A DNA stretch of 54,882 nt, from contig DXZT01000029.1 of NCBI GenBank assembly GCA_019419545.1, positions 1-54,882 on the forward strand, in the 5' to 3' direction. Within the stretch, counting starts at the first letter, position 1. Each line of letters starts with the position of its first letter. Position numbers and translations under genes: made by a program. Shown here piece by piece: positions 7,688 to 18,600 of this stretch. This stretch comes from Collinsella sp. (lineage in GTDB: Bacteria; Actinomycetota; Coriobacteriia; Coriobacteriales; Coriobacteriaceae). The notes under the pieces were generated by a model, which was not told where the DNA came from, made no database searches, and worked only from the letters and a program-made list of their open reading frames with translations.

Positions 7688-10027
7688 ATGGCTCAGGATA
7701 AGTTTGACGTGGGCGGTATGACGTGCGCCGCGTGCCAAGCGCACGTGGACCGTGCCGTGAGCAAGCTCGACGGCGTCCAAAGCGTCGCGGTCAATCTGCT
7801 CGCCGGCTCTATGCTGGTGGACTACGACCCTGCGCAGGTCTCCCCCGACGATATCTGCACCGCTGTCGATCGCGCTGGCTACTCGGCCTCGCCCATCAGC
7901 GCGGGCACCGACGCCGCCTCAAGCGGCAGCTCGCAGGCCAGGTCTGGCGTCACCCATATGGAGTCGCCCACCAAAAAGCTGGAGGCCGCCGCCTCTGCCA
8001 TGCGTACCCGCCTCATCATCTCGATCATCTTCCTCATCCCGCTGTTCTACATAGGCATGGGGCACATGCTCGGTTGGCCACTGCCCGGCGTCTTCACCGA
8101 CCACACCCACAGCATGACGCTCGCGCTCACCGAGCTCGTCCTGCTCATCCCCATCGTCTATGTCAACGACGCGTACTTTATCAATGGGTTTAAATCGCTC
8201 GCGCACGGCGCGCCCACCATGGACGCCCTCATCGCCGTCGGCGCCACCGCGTCCATTGCCTGGTCGCTCTACGCCATGTTTATCATGGCCGACCAGCTGG
8301 CCACAGGTCAGGTACACGAGGCCATGATAACGGGCATGGACAATCTGTATTTTGAGAGCGCCGGCACGATCCTGTCGCTGGTCACCGTGGGCAAATACCT
8401 CGAGACGCGCAGCAAGTCCAAGACCGGCGGCGCCATCGAGGCGCTCATCGACCTGGCGCCCAAGACCGCGACCATCGTGGCCGACGACGGCACCGAGACC
8501 GCTGTGGACGTCGACGCCATCCTTCCCGGCCAGGTGCTGCGCGTGCGCCCCGGCGAGTCCATCCCTGTCGACGGCGTCGTACTCGAGGGCGCTTCGGCCG
8601 TGGACGAGAGCGCGCTCACCGGCGAGTCCATCCCCGTGGAAAAGACCGCCGGCGACACCGTCAACGCCGCCACTGTCAACCGTACCGGCTCGTTTACCTT
8701 CCGTGCCACACGCGTGGGCGCCGACACGTCGCTCGCCAAGATTATCCAGCTCGTCGAGGACGCCAACGCCACCAAGGCGCCTATCGCCCGCATGGCCGAC
8801 AAAGTCGCCGGCGTGTTCGTGCCCGTGGTGTTTGCGATCTCGGCCGTGACCTTTGCGGTGTGGATGGCACTGACCGGCAGCATAAACGAGGCGCTCACCT
8901 CCGCCGTGGCCGTGCTGGTGATCAGCTGTCCGTGCGCGCTGGGCCTGGCCACGCCCGTCGCCATTATGGTCGGCACCGGCAAGGGCGCCGAAATGGGCAT
9001 TCTGTTTAAGAGCGCCGAGGCGCTGGAGAACCTACGCAGCGTGGGCACCGTGGTGCTCGACAAGACGGGCACCGTCACCCGCGGCAAGCCGGCTGTGACC
9101 GATATCACGGTAGCCACGCGCGCTGACGGCTCGCCCGCCATGAGCGAAAAGGCATTGCTCAAGCTGGCCGCTGCGCTGGAGCGCTCAAGCGAGCACCCGC
9201 TGGCCGAGGCGATTATGGCCGAGTGCGAGGCGCGCGGAATCGTCGCACGCATGGTCGAGGACTTTACCGCCGTGCCCGGGCGAGGCGTTACGGCACGCGA
9301 GGGGCAGAATGTCATCGCCGCCGGCAACGTGCGTCTGATGGACGAGCTGGGCGTGAAGGTTCCCGCCGGCCTTGCCGAACAGTTCGCGGCCGAGGGCAAG
9401 ACGCCGCTGTTCTTTGCCAAGAACAGCGAGCTTGTCGGTACCATCGCCGTGGCGGACGAGGTCAAGGAGACGAGCGCCGGGGCCATCGCCGCACTGCGCT
9501 CGCTTGGCGTCGACGTGTGCATGCTCACCGGCGACAACCGCGTGACGGCCGAGGCCATCGCCCGCCGCGTGGGGCTGAGCAGCGAGCAGGTCATCGCCGA
9601 CGTCCTCCCCGCCGACAAGGAACGCCACGTGCGCGAGCTGCAGGATGCGGGCAGCAAGGTCGCCATGGTGGGCGACGGCATCAACGACTCCCCCGCCCTG
9701 GCGCGCGCCGACGTGGGCCTTGCGATCGGCACCGGCGCCGACATCGCCAAGGAGGGGGCAGATGTGGTGCTCATGCGCAGCGACCTCATGGACGTCGCCC
9801 GCGCCATCGAGCTGTCGCGCGCCACGATCCGCAACATCAAGCAGGACTTGTTCTGGGCGCTGTTCTACAACGGCATCGGCATTCCGCTTGCCGCGGGCGT
9901 GTTCTTCCCTCTCACGAGTTGGCAGCTCTCGCCGATGTTCGGCGCCGCGGCCATGAGCCTGTCGAGTGTCTGCGTCGTGTCCAATGCGCTGCGCCTGCGA
10001 ACCTTTAAGCCGAAAGTGGCAAAATAG
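7688..10027 (+). CDS. copA: copper-exporting P1B-type ATPase
   Basis: A 779-residue heavy-metal P-type ATPase that should pump Cu(I) out of the cytoplasm. One N-terminal metal-binding domain carries GMTCAAC (Cys13, Cys16). After a linker come the transmembrane helices, the actuator TGES motif, the intramembrane metal site Cys-Pro-Cys (414-416 in SCPCALGL), the phosphorylated Asp458 in DKTGT, the SEHPLAEA nucleotide-site motif and the hinge GDGINDSPALA. The CPC site and the neighbouring csoR and chaperone genes support copper over zinc or cadmium. ATG at 7688 has AGAAAGGAG upstream. The gene lies downstream of a CsoR-like operator (7613-7629), so expression is probably induced by copper. The chaperone gene follows after 147 bp. 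Confidence 0.95.
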   Translation: MAQDKFDVGGMTCAACQAHVDRAVSKLDGVQSVAVNLLAGSMLVDYDPAQVSPDDICTAVDRAGYSASPISAGTDAASSGSSQARSGVTHMESPTKKLEAAASAMRTRLIISIIFLIPLFYIGMGHMLGWPLPGVFTDHTHSMTLALTELVLLIPIVYVNDAYFINGFKSLAHGAPTMDALIAVGATASIAWSLYAMFIMADQLATGQVHEAMITGMDNLYFESAGTILSLVTVGKYLETRSKSKTGGAIEALIDLAPKTATIVADDGTETAVDVDAILPGQVLRVRPGESIPVDGVVLEGASAVDESALTGESIPVEKTAGDTVNAATVNRTGSFTFRATRVGADTSLAKIIQLVEDANATKAPIARMADKVAGVFVPVVFAISAVTFAVWMALTGSINEALTSAVAVLVISCPCALGLATPVAIMVGTGKGAEMGILFKSAEALENLRSVGTVVLDKTGTVTRGKPAVTDITVATRADGSPAMSEKALLKLAAALERSSEHPLAEAIMAECEARGIVARMVEDFTAVPGRGVTAREGQNVIAAGNVRLMDELGVKVPAGLAEQFAAEGKTPLFFAKNSELVGTIAVADEVKETSAGAIAALRSLGVDVCMLTGDNRVTAEAIARRVGLSSEQVIADVLPADKERHVRELQDAGSKVAMVGDGINDSPALARADVGLAIGTGADIAKEGADVVLMRSDLMDVARAIELSRATIRNIKQDLFWALFYNGIGIPLAAGVFFPLTSWQLSPMFGAAAMSLSSVCVVSNALRLRTFKPKVAK

Positions 10028-10060
10028 GCTCACCATTCAGTCCATTTAGAACGGGTTTTC

Positions 10061-10144
10061 CAGATGCCCGAGATTGACCTGAAAGAGGAGCGACGCGTAC
10101 TTTGGTACGCGAGCGACGGCTTGAAGGTCAAGGTCGGGTGCCTG
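10061..10144. repeat. 84-bp imperfect hairpin between copA and the chaperone
   Basis: The 20-bp arms 10061-10080 (CAGATGCCCGAGATTGACCT) and 10125-10144 pair with about six mismatches. Inside is a second palindrome, CGCGTAC-TTT-GGTACGCG. There is no T-run, so it is probably a mobile palindromic element or an RNA-processing/stability hairpin within the copper transcript. Confidence 0.65.
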
Positions 10145-10174
10145 GGAAAGCCGACACAACAGAGAGGAATATCC

Positions 10175-10396
10175 ATGCGTTTCACAATTAAGACTTCCGG
10201 CCTTATGTGCGGCCACTGCGACGCCACCGTCGAGACGGCGCTGCTCAACGTTGCCGGCGTGACCGATGCCGACGCCGATCACGAGACCCAGACTGTCCAG
10301 GTGGAGTGCGCCGACACCGTGACCGCCGAGCAGCTCGCCGCCGCCGTCGAGGGCGCCGGCGAGAAATTCCATGCCCTGTCCGTAACCGCCGCGTAG
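10175..10396 (+). CDS. copZ: copper chaperone, HMA domain
   Basis: A 73-residue single heavy-metal-associated domain. The metal-binding motif is MCGHC (Cys12, Cys15) in the expected first loop; the length matches CopZ-type chaperones. It should carry Cu(I) in the cytoplasm and hand it to CopA or to CsoR. ATG at 10175 is preceded by AGAGAGGAA; the open frame upstream of it only runs through the hairpin at 10061-10144. The Met-Cys-Gly-His-Cys variant (instead of MxCxxC with Thr) is common in small chaperones. Copper is inferred from the neighbours. Confidence 0.88.
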   Translation: MRFTIKTSGLMCGHCDATVETALLNVAGVTDADADHETQTVQVECADTVTAEQLAAAVEGAGEKFHALSVTAA

Positions 10397-10422
10397 CAGG
10401 CGCTGCCTACTCAATCCTCAGA

Positions 10423-10489
10423 AGTTGCGGTGAAATACGGACTGTTGGGCCGCCCTAGGCCTTTGAACAGTCCGTATTTCACCGCAACT
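10423..10489. repeat. 24-bp-arm inverted repeat, copy 1
   Basis: Perfect arms of 24 bp (10423-10446 and 10466-10489, beginning AGTTGCGGTGAAATACGGAC) around a 19-bp loop. The second family member is at 23058-23124. It sits between the chaperone gene and csoR, with no T-run. Confidence 0.92.
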
Positions 10490-10531
10490 GACGGGGGCAT
10501 CCGGAAGATCGACCAGAAACGAGGACCCGCC

Positions 10532-10804
10532 ATGATGGCAGACCACAAATCGGTGACCCGCATGCTCAAGACGGCGCGCGGCCAGATCGACGGCATCTTG
10601 CGGATGGTCGATGAGGACCGCTACTGCGTCGATATTTCCACGCAGCTCATGGCAACGCAGGCGCTCATTGCGCGCATCAACGCCGACGTGCTCAAGGCGC
10701 ATATCGAGGGCTGCGTGACTTCGGCAATCGAATCGGGCGACGAAGATCTCAAAGCTGCCAAGCTCGCCGAGATCGAACGCGTCGTCGACAAGCTCTCCAA
10801 GTAA
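10532..10804 (+). CDS. csoR: copper-sensing repressor CsoR
   Basis: A 90-residue all-helical CsoR/RcnR-family repressor. The Cu(I) ligands of the family are present: Cys32 (RYCVDISTQ), His57 and Cys61 (HIEGC). It should bind the palindrome at 7613-7629 and release it when copper binds. Two ATGs occur (10532 and 10535) after GAGGACCCGCC. The open frame continues upstream through the palindrome at 10423-10489, but that part is repeat, not protein. Third gene of the copper cluster; separated from copZ by the inverted repeat. Confidence 0.93.
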   Translation: MMADHKSVTRMLKTARGQIDGILRMVDEDRYCVDISTQLMATQALIARINADVLKAHIEGCVTSAIESGDEDLKAAKLAEIERVVDKLSK

Positions 10805-10812
10805 TTGGGGCA

Positions 10813-10862
10813 TTGGGGACAGGTATGTTTGCACCACATTGGTGCAGATTAACCTGTCCCCC
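10813..10862. repeat. GGGGACAGG-type hairpin, copy 1
   Basis: Outer arms TTGGGGACAGGT / ACCTGTCCCCC and an inner palindrome GCACCA-CATT-GGTGC. Starts 9 bp after the csoR stop codon. Related elements are at 44270-44336 and, in part, 32069 and 44203. Confidence 0.85.
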
Positions 10863-10916
10863 TTGCTCTAAATCGGGTATAAAGGCGTGCAGCATATCGA
10901 ACGAAAGGCAATTTGC

Positions 10917-11390
10917 ATGAATGACTTTATGAAGGGTCGCAATGGTGCCGATGAACTCACCATCGTGATGGGTTTTGCCGGCATCGTCATCGCGATGGTC
11001 GGATCGATAGCCCGCATCCAGTGGCTCAGCTGGATCGCCATCGCCGTTATCGTGATTGGCGTGCTGCGCGGCCTGTCCAAAAACGTCGACGCACGTCGCA
11101 AGGAGAACGAGGCCTTTGTCGCCGCGACCGCGAACGTCCCCGGCCTGGGCAAGTTCGTCGCCAGCTTGGGCGGTAGAACTGCAGCGGCCAGCACCTCGCG
11201 CGCGGCCGGCACCAGCAAGGAAGACTTTGAGCGCGCCAAGCGCACGGCCAAGAAGATGTGGAAGGGTCGCAAAACCACGGCATACCTCAAGTGCCCCAAC
11301 TGCGGCCAGATGCTCTCCGTTCCCAAGGGCAAGGGCAAGATTCGCGTCACCTGCCCCAAGTGCCACGCCAAGATGGAGACGCGCTCCTAG
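10917..11390 (+). CDS. zinc-ribbon membrane protein of unknown function
   Basis: A 157-residue protein. Two hydrophobic helices lie at about 13-34 and 37-56 (ELTIVMGFAGIVIAMVGSIA and WLSWIAIAVIVIGVL). A basic linker follows, then a C-terminal zinc ribbon with the cysteine pairs CPNC and CPKC. It should sit in the membrane with the ribbon in the cytoplasm. ATG at 10917 follows ACGAAAGGCA. I do not recognise a characterised homologue. A terminator follows at 11414-11449. Confidence 0.8.
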   Translation: MNDFMKGRNGADELTIVMGFAGIVIAMVGSIARIQWLSWIAIAVIVIGVLRGLSKNVDARRKENEAFVAATANVPGLGKFVASLGGRTAAASTSRAAGTSKEDFERAKRTAKKMWKGRKTTAYLKCPNCGQMLSVPKGKGKIRVTCPKCHAKMETRS

Positions 11391-11413
11391 CCGCTACACC
11401 ATAGGACAAAATA

Positions 11414-11449
11414 AAAGCCGAGGCCTCGCGCTGAGACCTCGGCTTTTTT
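11414..11449. terminator. bidirectional terminator between convergent genes
   Basis: Stem AAGCCGAGGCCTC / GAGACCTCGGCTT with TTTTTT on the plus side and an A-rich stretch on the other. It lies between the plus-strand zinc-ribbon gene and the minus-strand amidohydrolase and can serve both. Confidence 0.9.
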
Positions 11450-11476
11450 GATTATGACAATGGGACCGTCCCTTTG

Positions 11477-12853
11477 TCACACCTGTGCCACGCCATCGCG
11501 GGCAAGCTCCTCGGCCAACGCCTCGGCAGGCATGGCCATAATCGCGTCGAGCTCGGCGTCCACCTCGGGAATACGCTTCACCTTGAGCTTGCGCACCAGA
11601 TCGCCACGGCACATCACGTGCATCGGCTCACGCAGGGCACACAGATCATCCAGAGGATTCTTACGCGTCACCAGGATATCGGCTGCCTTGCCACACTCGA
11701 TTGTGCCGGTCTCGCCACCCAGGCCCAGTAGCTCGGCATTGACCTGCGTAGCCGTATGCAGTGCGAAGGCGTTGCTCACGCCCACGTACTTGGCAAAGTA
11801 AGCCACCTCGCGCCACATGTCGTACTGCGTCACGAACGGGCAGCTCGAGTCCGTGCCCAGGCCCACCTTAACGCCGGCTTCCAGCGCCGCGCGAGCGCTC
11901 TCGATAATGCCCGAGCACACGATGTCACCGTTCTTCTTTTGCGTGTCGGTCGAATGGGTCTTTTCCGGATCGAGCAGTACAAACGGCAGTGCGGGGCTGA
12001 TTGTGCAGGTCACGCTCGGCGCGCGTCCCTCGAGCTGTGTTCCCGCGGCGCCGCGGTACAGCTCCAGGATCTCGGGGGTCATCGGAGCGCCGTGCTCGAT
12101 TGTGTCGACGCCGGCCTGAAGCGCGGCCTTCACACCTTCGGTGCTCTCGACATGGGCCATGACCGGAAGGCCAACCTCGTGCGCCGCCTTGCACGCCGCC
12201 GCGGCAACCTCCACCGGCATACGCAGCACACCCGGCTCGCCCACCTCGGTCGCATCGAACACACCGCCCGTTACAAACAGCTTAATGACGTCGGCACCGC
12301 GCGCATACAGGTCGCGCACCTGTTCGGCTGCCTCGGCGGGACTGTTTGCCACCTGGGCGAACAAGCCCGCACCATGGCCGCCCGGCACCGTGACGCCCGT
12401 TCCCGGCGCCACCAGGCGAGGACCTTGATACTTGCCGGCGTCGATGGCATTACGAACGGCGATGTCGGCAAACAGTGGGTCGCCCGCGCCGCGCACCGTG
12501 GTCACGCCGCTTACCAGTTGTTGTTGGGCGCTGCCCTTAAGAATATGGCGCACGATGGCGCGCCCCACGGGATTATCGAGCTTCTTCATCAGCGCGCCCG
12601 CATCGCCCGCCGAAACCGGCTTGCCCGAACCGCACAGATGCACATGCATATTGATGAGACCGGGCATGAGATACGCACCTGCCAGGTCGATGACCTCGGC
12701 ACCTGCAGGTGCCTGCGCCACAGCACTCGGCCCCATCCACGTGATGACACCGCGCTCAACAGTCACGGCCATATCGGGTTGCGGCTCCATATGCTCCGAA
12801 CCATCCAGGACGGTCGCATTGATAAACAACGTGGAACGATCGGCAGACGCCAT
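11477..12853 (-). CDS. metal-dependent amidohydrolase (imidazolonepropionase/prolidase-like)
   Basis: A 458-residue amidohydrolase-superfamily TIM-barrel enzyme. Metal ligands visible are His70 and His72 (NMHVHLCG), the later AHVESTEGV histidine, a further His in TIEHGAPMT and the Asp of GTDSSCPF. The flanking small beta domain typical of the family is present at both ends (VEVIDLAGAYLMPG; CGKAADILVTRKNPL). This subgroup (COG1228 type) includes imidazolonepropionases and Xaa-Pro/acyl-amino-acid hydrolases; the substrate cannot be told from sequence. The start at 12853 was chosen because GAGGGAGGAG lies just upstream; an in-frame start 33 bp earlier has no such site. Monocistronic, convergent with the zinc-ribbon gene. 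Confidence 0.85.
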   Translation of the reverse strand: MASADRSTLFINATVLDGSEHMEPQPDMAVTVERGVITWMGPSAVAQAPAGAEVIDLAGAYLMPGLINMHVHLCGSGKPVSAGDAGALMKKLDNPVGRAIVRHILKGSAQQQLVSGVTTVRGAGDPLFADIAVRNAIDAGKYQGPRLVAPGTGVTVPGGHGAGLFAQVANSPAEAAEQVRDLYARGADVIKLFVTGGVFDATEVGEPGVLRMPVEVAAAACKAAHEVGLPVMAHVESTEGVKAALQAGVDTIEHGAPMTPEILELYRGAAGTQLEGRAPSVTCTISPALPFVLLDPEKTHSTDTQKKNGDIVCSGIIESARAALEAGVKVGLGTDSSCPFVTQYDMWREVAYFAKYVGVSNAFALHTATQVNAELLGLGGETGTIECGKAADILVTRKNPLDDLCALREPMHVMCRGDLVRKLKVKRIPEVDAELDAIMAMPAEALAEELARDGVAQV

Positions 12854-13001
12854 ATCGAGCTCCTCCCTCACGATTAACTTGAACATTTGTCCATTATCAC
12901 CTAATGCAGCGACCTAAAGTCGAGCATATCGGTTAACGGAGGGAAGAGGGGATGTGGGGGACGGAATACGTTGCAGTCCCACCCCAGCGACACCAGGGAA
13001 A

Positions 13002-13060
13002 TGTCTCGATCTGTAACAGTTACGGGCCCAAACAGCCGCCAAACGTTACAGATTGAGACA
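13002..13060. repeat. 58-bp palindromic repeat, copy 7
   Basis: Left arm TGTCTCGATCTGTAACAGTTA, right arm AACGTTACAGATTGAGACA, core GGGCCCAAACAGCC. Single copy between two minus-strand genes, 36 bp from the 3' end of the gene at 13096. Confidence 0.92.
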
Positions 13061-13095
13061 AAGTCAGGGCAGCAGAGCGACACCAGTAACATCCC

Positions 13096-13803
13096 CTACT
13101 CCCACTCCTGCTCGTAGATGTTGAGCGACTTTACGTACCGCCCCTGGGCGCCCATGATGTCGCGGACCAGACGCAAGAAGAAACTGATGCACGAGGTGTC
13201 AAAGCCATCCTGCAGGTCCTCCGGATGCACCGCACCAGGCCCATCGACCGCCGTGTCACTCAGGCGTGCGATGTCATACAGATAGAGTTGTCCCGCCGTC
13301 AGCCAGACATCGTCGACGCAGGCGAGGCGCACCGCAATCGCGCCGTCGCTCCAATGCTCCTTTTGCACGATATGCGGGTCGTAGACATCAAAGCGACGGT
13401 CGGTGCGCGTATCCTTCAGCGCAACCATGCCGTTCGCAGGATCCTTGTCCAAAATGCCAAAGCGCGAGAAATACTGTGTGTCGCGTACCTGCTCGAGCCG
13501 CTTGAGCGAGGCAGGCGAAAGCAATGTCGGCGGCTCTTCAACATACAGCTCGAGCAACGTCTTGCCATGGCGATAGGGGCGCTCGAAGAGCAGCCAATCG
13601 GTAAATGCCATGTTGTAGGCCATGATTTCGTTTTGCGAAGGCTCGGTGCAATAGCTGAGCCACGGGTCGACAATGATCTCGAACTGTTCACGCGCCGGCT
13701 CCAAAAACTGGAACTTCCGCAGCATCCAAAAATGGGCCATGTCGGCAATATCGTTGCCGACGGCTTCGGCCAGCTGCGCTCGATCTAAAGCGTGATCAGT
13801 CAT
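13096..13803 (-). CDS. conserved protein of unknown function
   Basis: A 235-residue soluble protein, acidic and rich in aromatic residues, with no signal peptide or membrane segment. The stretch TDWLLFERPYRHGKTLLELY followed by a helical LKRLEQVRDTQYFSRF segment resembles proteins that often carry a SEC-C or UPF0149-type metal motif elsewhere, but none is seen here. ATG at 13803 has GAGGAGGAT upstream. No operon partner. I cannot assign a function. Confidence 0.75.
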   Translation of the reverse strand: MTDHALDRAQLAEAVGNDIADMAHFWMLRKFQFLEPAREQFEIIVDPWLSYCTEPSQNEIMAYNMAFTDWLLFERPYRHGKTLLELYVEEPPTLLSPASLKRLEQVRDTQYFSRFGILDKDPANGMVALKDTRTDRRFDVYDPHIVQKEHWSDGAIAVRLACVDDVWLTAGQLYLYDIARLSDTAVDGPGAVHPEDLQDGFDTSCISFFLRLVRDIMGAQGRYVKSLNIYEQEWE

Positions 13804-14097
13804 GGCATCCTCCTCAAACTGATGGACCTCAATTTGAGCTTACGAGGAGGGTGGGCAGTCACGACCAGCGCGGGCAAAATAGGCCTCCGGCTGCAAACCA
13901 GATGCTGACCAAACACTTGACGAAAAGCTTGACCGAAAATGCGCACTGGAACAAAACCGCAGGTAAACATAGGCGGCCAACCCGCCCTTTTGAGCCAAGC
14001 GCCCCCGGCCACCACAGAAACAGCAGAGCACCACAGCTCAAGAAGACGCCGAATGGACACTCGCGCGTCGACAAACGAACGAACCGCTCGCAAAGAG
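13804..14097. other. non-coding gap with no recognised feature
   Basis: About 294 bp between the unknown gene and the repeat at 14098. Open frames here are short and lack ribosome sites. It should hold the promoter of the minus-strand gene at 13803, but no convincing hexamers were seen. Confidence 0.5.
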
Positions 14098-14152
14098 TGT
14101 CCCCAACGACTAGACAAAAATGACCAGTCATTGGGGACGTTCTTAAATGACT
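14098..14152. repeat. GGGGACGTTC-type element at the gltD 3' end
   Basis: Inverted arms GTGTCCCCAACGACTAG and CCAGTCATTGGGGAC, then a short extension GTTCTTAAATGACT. It ends only 4 bp from the gltD stop codon. The same motif recurs at 54700-54790, also abutting a stop codon. Confidence 0.85.
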
Positions 14153-14155
14153 ACT

Positions 14156-15637
<1,482 letters not shown>

Positions 15638-15642
15638 GGCAC

Positions 15643-18600
15643 TTACGCCTCCTTCTTGGTCGAAGCAAAAGGGCTGGCAGCCACGGGCACAGCACCCGCA
15701 GTACCGCCCGCGACATCAAAGCGAGCGACATCCGCGGCGCTCGCGCGACCGGTCACAATGTCAAACGCCAGCTCCTCAGCCTGCGCATGCGTCTTACCGA
15801 TGGCCTCGGCGGCGGCGACAATCGCCAGCACGCGCTCGTACTCGGTCGGAATGACCTTCACAAAGTGTTTGCTCATCGTCTCAAAGCTGTAGAGTAGCTT
15901 AATGCCGCGCGGGCTCTGAGTCGCGTCCACGTGCTCCTGGATGAGCGCACGAATCTGTGCCAGCTCGCCGGCCGTCGGGGCCTTGAGCTCAACGCTCTCG
16001 TGGTTCACGCGGGCATCGAGCGTGCCGTACTGATCGAAGACATAAGCCACGCCACCCGTCATACCTGCGGCGAAGTTCTGCCCGACCTCGCCCAAGATGA
16101 GCGCCAGACCGCCCGTCATGTACTCGCAGCCATGGTTGCCGCAGCCCTCGACCACCACCGTGGCACCGGAGTTGCGTACGCCAAAGCGCTGGCCGGCCAG
16201 GCCGTTAATGAAGCCGCGGCCACTCGTAGCGCCAAAGAACGCAACGTTGCCCACGATGATGTTCTCGTCGAACTTGTAGGTCGCATGCGGGTTGGGGCGC
16301 ACCGACACCTCGCCGCCCGAAAGGCCCTTGCCAAAGTAGTCGTTGGCGTCGCCGCACACGTTGAGCGTAATGCCGCGCGGCAGGAAGGCGCCAAAGCTCT
16401 GACCGGCCGAACCATCGCAATCGATGGTGATGGAGCCGGCGGGCAGGCCCTCGGGATGCGCCTTGGTCACCGCGTTGCCCAAGATGGTGCCCACGCAGCG
16501 GTTGACGTTGGCGATATCGGCGCGGAAGCGAATCGGGCGCAGGTGCGCACGGGGATCGGCCGTATAGGGCACAAACAACGTGGAGTCGAGCGTCTTGTCG
16601 AGCTCGCTGTCCGCAGCCATCTGGGGCAGGAAGTGACGGCCGTCGGCACCCGGGATATGGGCACCAAACTCACAGGTCGCGCTCGCCAGCACGGGCGACA
16701 GATCGAGCAGGTTGGCCTTGCGGTTGCCCGGGACCTCAATCTGGCGCAAGCACTCGGGATGGCCGACCATCTCGTCGACGGTGCGGAAGCCCAGGCTCGC
16801 CATGACCTCACGCAGCTGCTCGGCAACAAAGAGCATAAAATGCTCGACGTGCTCTGGCTTGCCGCGGAAGCCGCGACGCAGGCGGCAGTTTTGCGTAGCG
16901 ATGCCGGCCGGGCAGGTATCCTGCTGGCAGTCGCGCTGCATGAGGCAGCCCATGGAGATGAGCGGCATGGTCGCAAAGCCAAACTCCTCGGCACCCAGCA
17001 GGCAGGCGACGGCAACATCGGTGCCGTCCATGAGCTTGCCATCGGCCTCGAGCACCACGCGTGAGCGCAGGCCGTTTTGCAGCAGCGTCTGCTGGGCCTC
17101 GGCAAGGCCAAGCTCCAGCGGCAGACCGGCGTGCCAGATCGAATCGCGCGCCGCAGCACCGGAGCCGCCGTTGTGGCCGCTGATCAAGATCTTGTCGGCG
17201 GCACCCTTGGCCACACCGGTGGCGATGGTGCCGACGCCGGCCTCGCTGACCAGCTTGACCGACACGCGTGCGCCGGGGTTGGCGTTCTTAAGATCGAAGA
17301 TAAGCTCCGCCAGGTCCTCGATGGAGTAGATGTCGTGGTGCGGCGGAGGCGAGATCAGGCCGATGCCGGGCGTGGACTGACGGACCTCGGCGATCCAGGG
17401 GTAGACCTTCTTGCCGGGCAGGTGGCCGCCCTCGCCGGGCTTGGCGCCCTGGGCCATCTTGATCTGAATCTCAAAGGCGCTGCACAGGTAGCGGCTCGTC
17501 ACGCCAAAGCGCGCGCTTGCCACCTGCTTGATGGCGGAATTCTTGGAGTCACCGTTAGCCAGCGGGGTCTCGCGGCGCGGATCCTCGCCGCCCTCGCCCG
17601 AGTTGGAACGGCCGTGCAGGCGGTTCATGGCGATGGCCATGCACTCGTGTGCTTCCTTGCTGATGGAACCGTACGACATGGCGCCGGTGTTAAAGCGGCG
17701 AACGATGTTGAGCGCGGGCTCGACCTCGTCGAGTGCCACCGGGGTGCGGCCGCCGGCATCAAAGTCCAGCAGGTCGCGCAGGCGCACGGCACGGCCGGTG
17801 CGGTGCAGGCGGGCGCTGTACTCCTTAAAGGTGTCGTAGCTGTCCTCACGGCAGGCGGTCCGCAGCAAGTAGACAGTCTGCGGATCGATGAGGTGATCCT
17901 CGCCGCCGAGCGGGCGCCACTTGGTCAGACCCAACGTGGGCAGCTGATCGGGAGCCGGGCTCTTAAGGATAGCGAGCGCGGCGTCGTAGCGCTCATTCTG
18001 CTCGCGCTCGACGTCCTCGACACCCATACCGCCCACACGGCTCACCGTGCCGGCGAAGTACGCGTTGACAAACTCCGGCGTAAAGCCCACGGCCTCGAAG
18101 ATCTGCGCGGAGTGGTAGCTCTGCACCGTGGAGATGCCCATCTTGGACATGATGGAGACGATGCCGGCGGTCGCAGCCTTGTTGTAGTTGGCGATGCCCT
18201 GCTCGGCTGTCACGTCCAGATCGCCGTGCGCCGCCAAGTCGCGAATGCACGCATGCGCGTTGTACGGATAGATGCCGCTCGCGGAGTAGCCCACCAGCGC
18301 CGCAAAGTCGTGCGGGGACACGGCGTCGCCACACTCCACCACGATGTCGGCAAAGGTACGCACGCCGGCACGGATCAGGTGGTTGTGCACGCAGCCCACG
18401 GCGAGCAGCGACGGCACGGGCACCTCGCCCGCAGCGGCACGGTCGCTCAGCACCACGATGTTCACGCCATCGCGAACCGCAGCCTCGACGTCTTCGGCAA
18501 GCTGCTTGAGCGCAGCCTGCAGCGCGCCCTCGCCGGCATCGCGGCGGTAGACGGCACGGAAACGGCGGGTCTTAAAGCCCACGCGGTCGATGGCGCAAAT

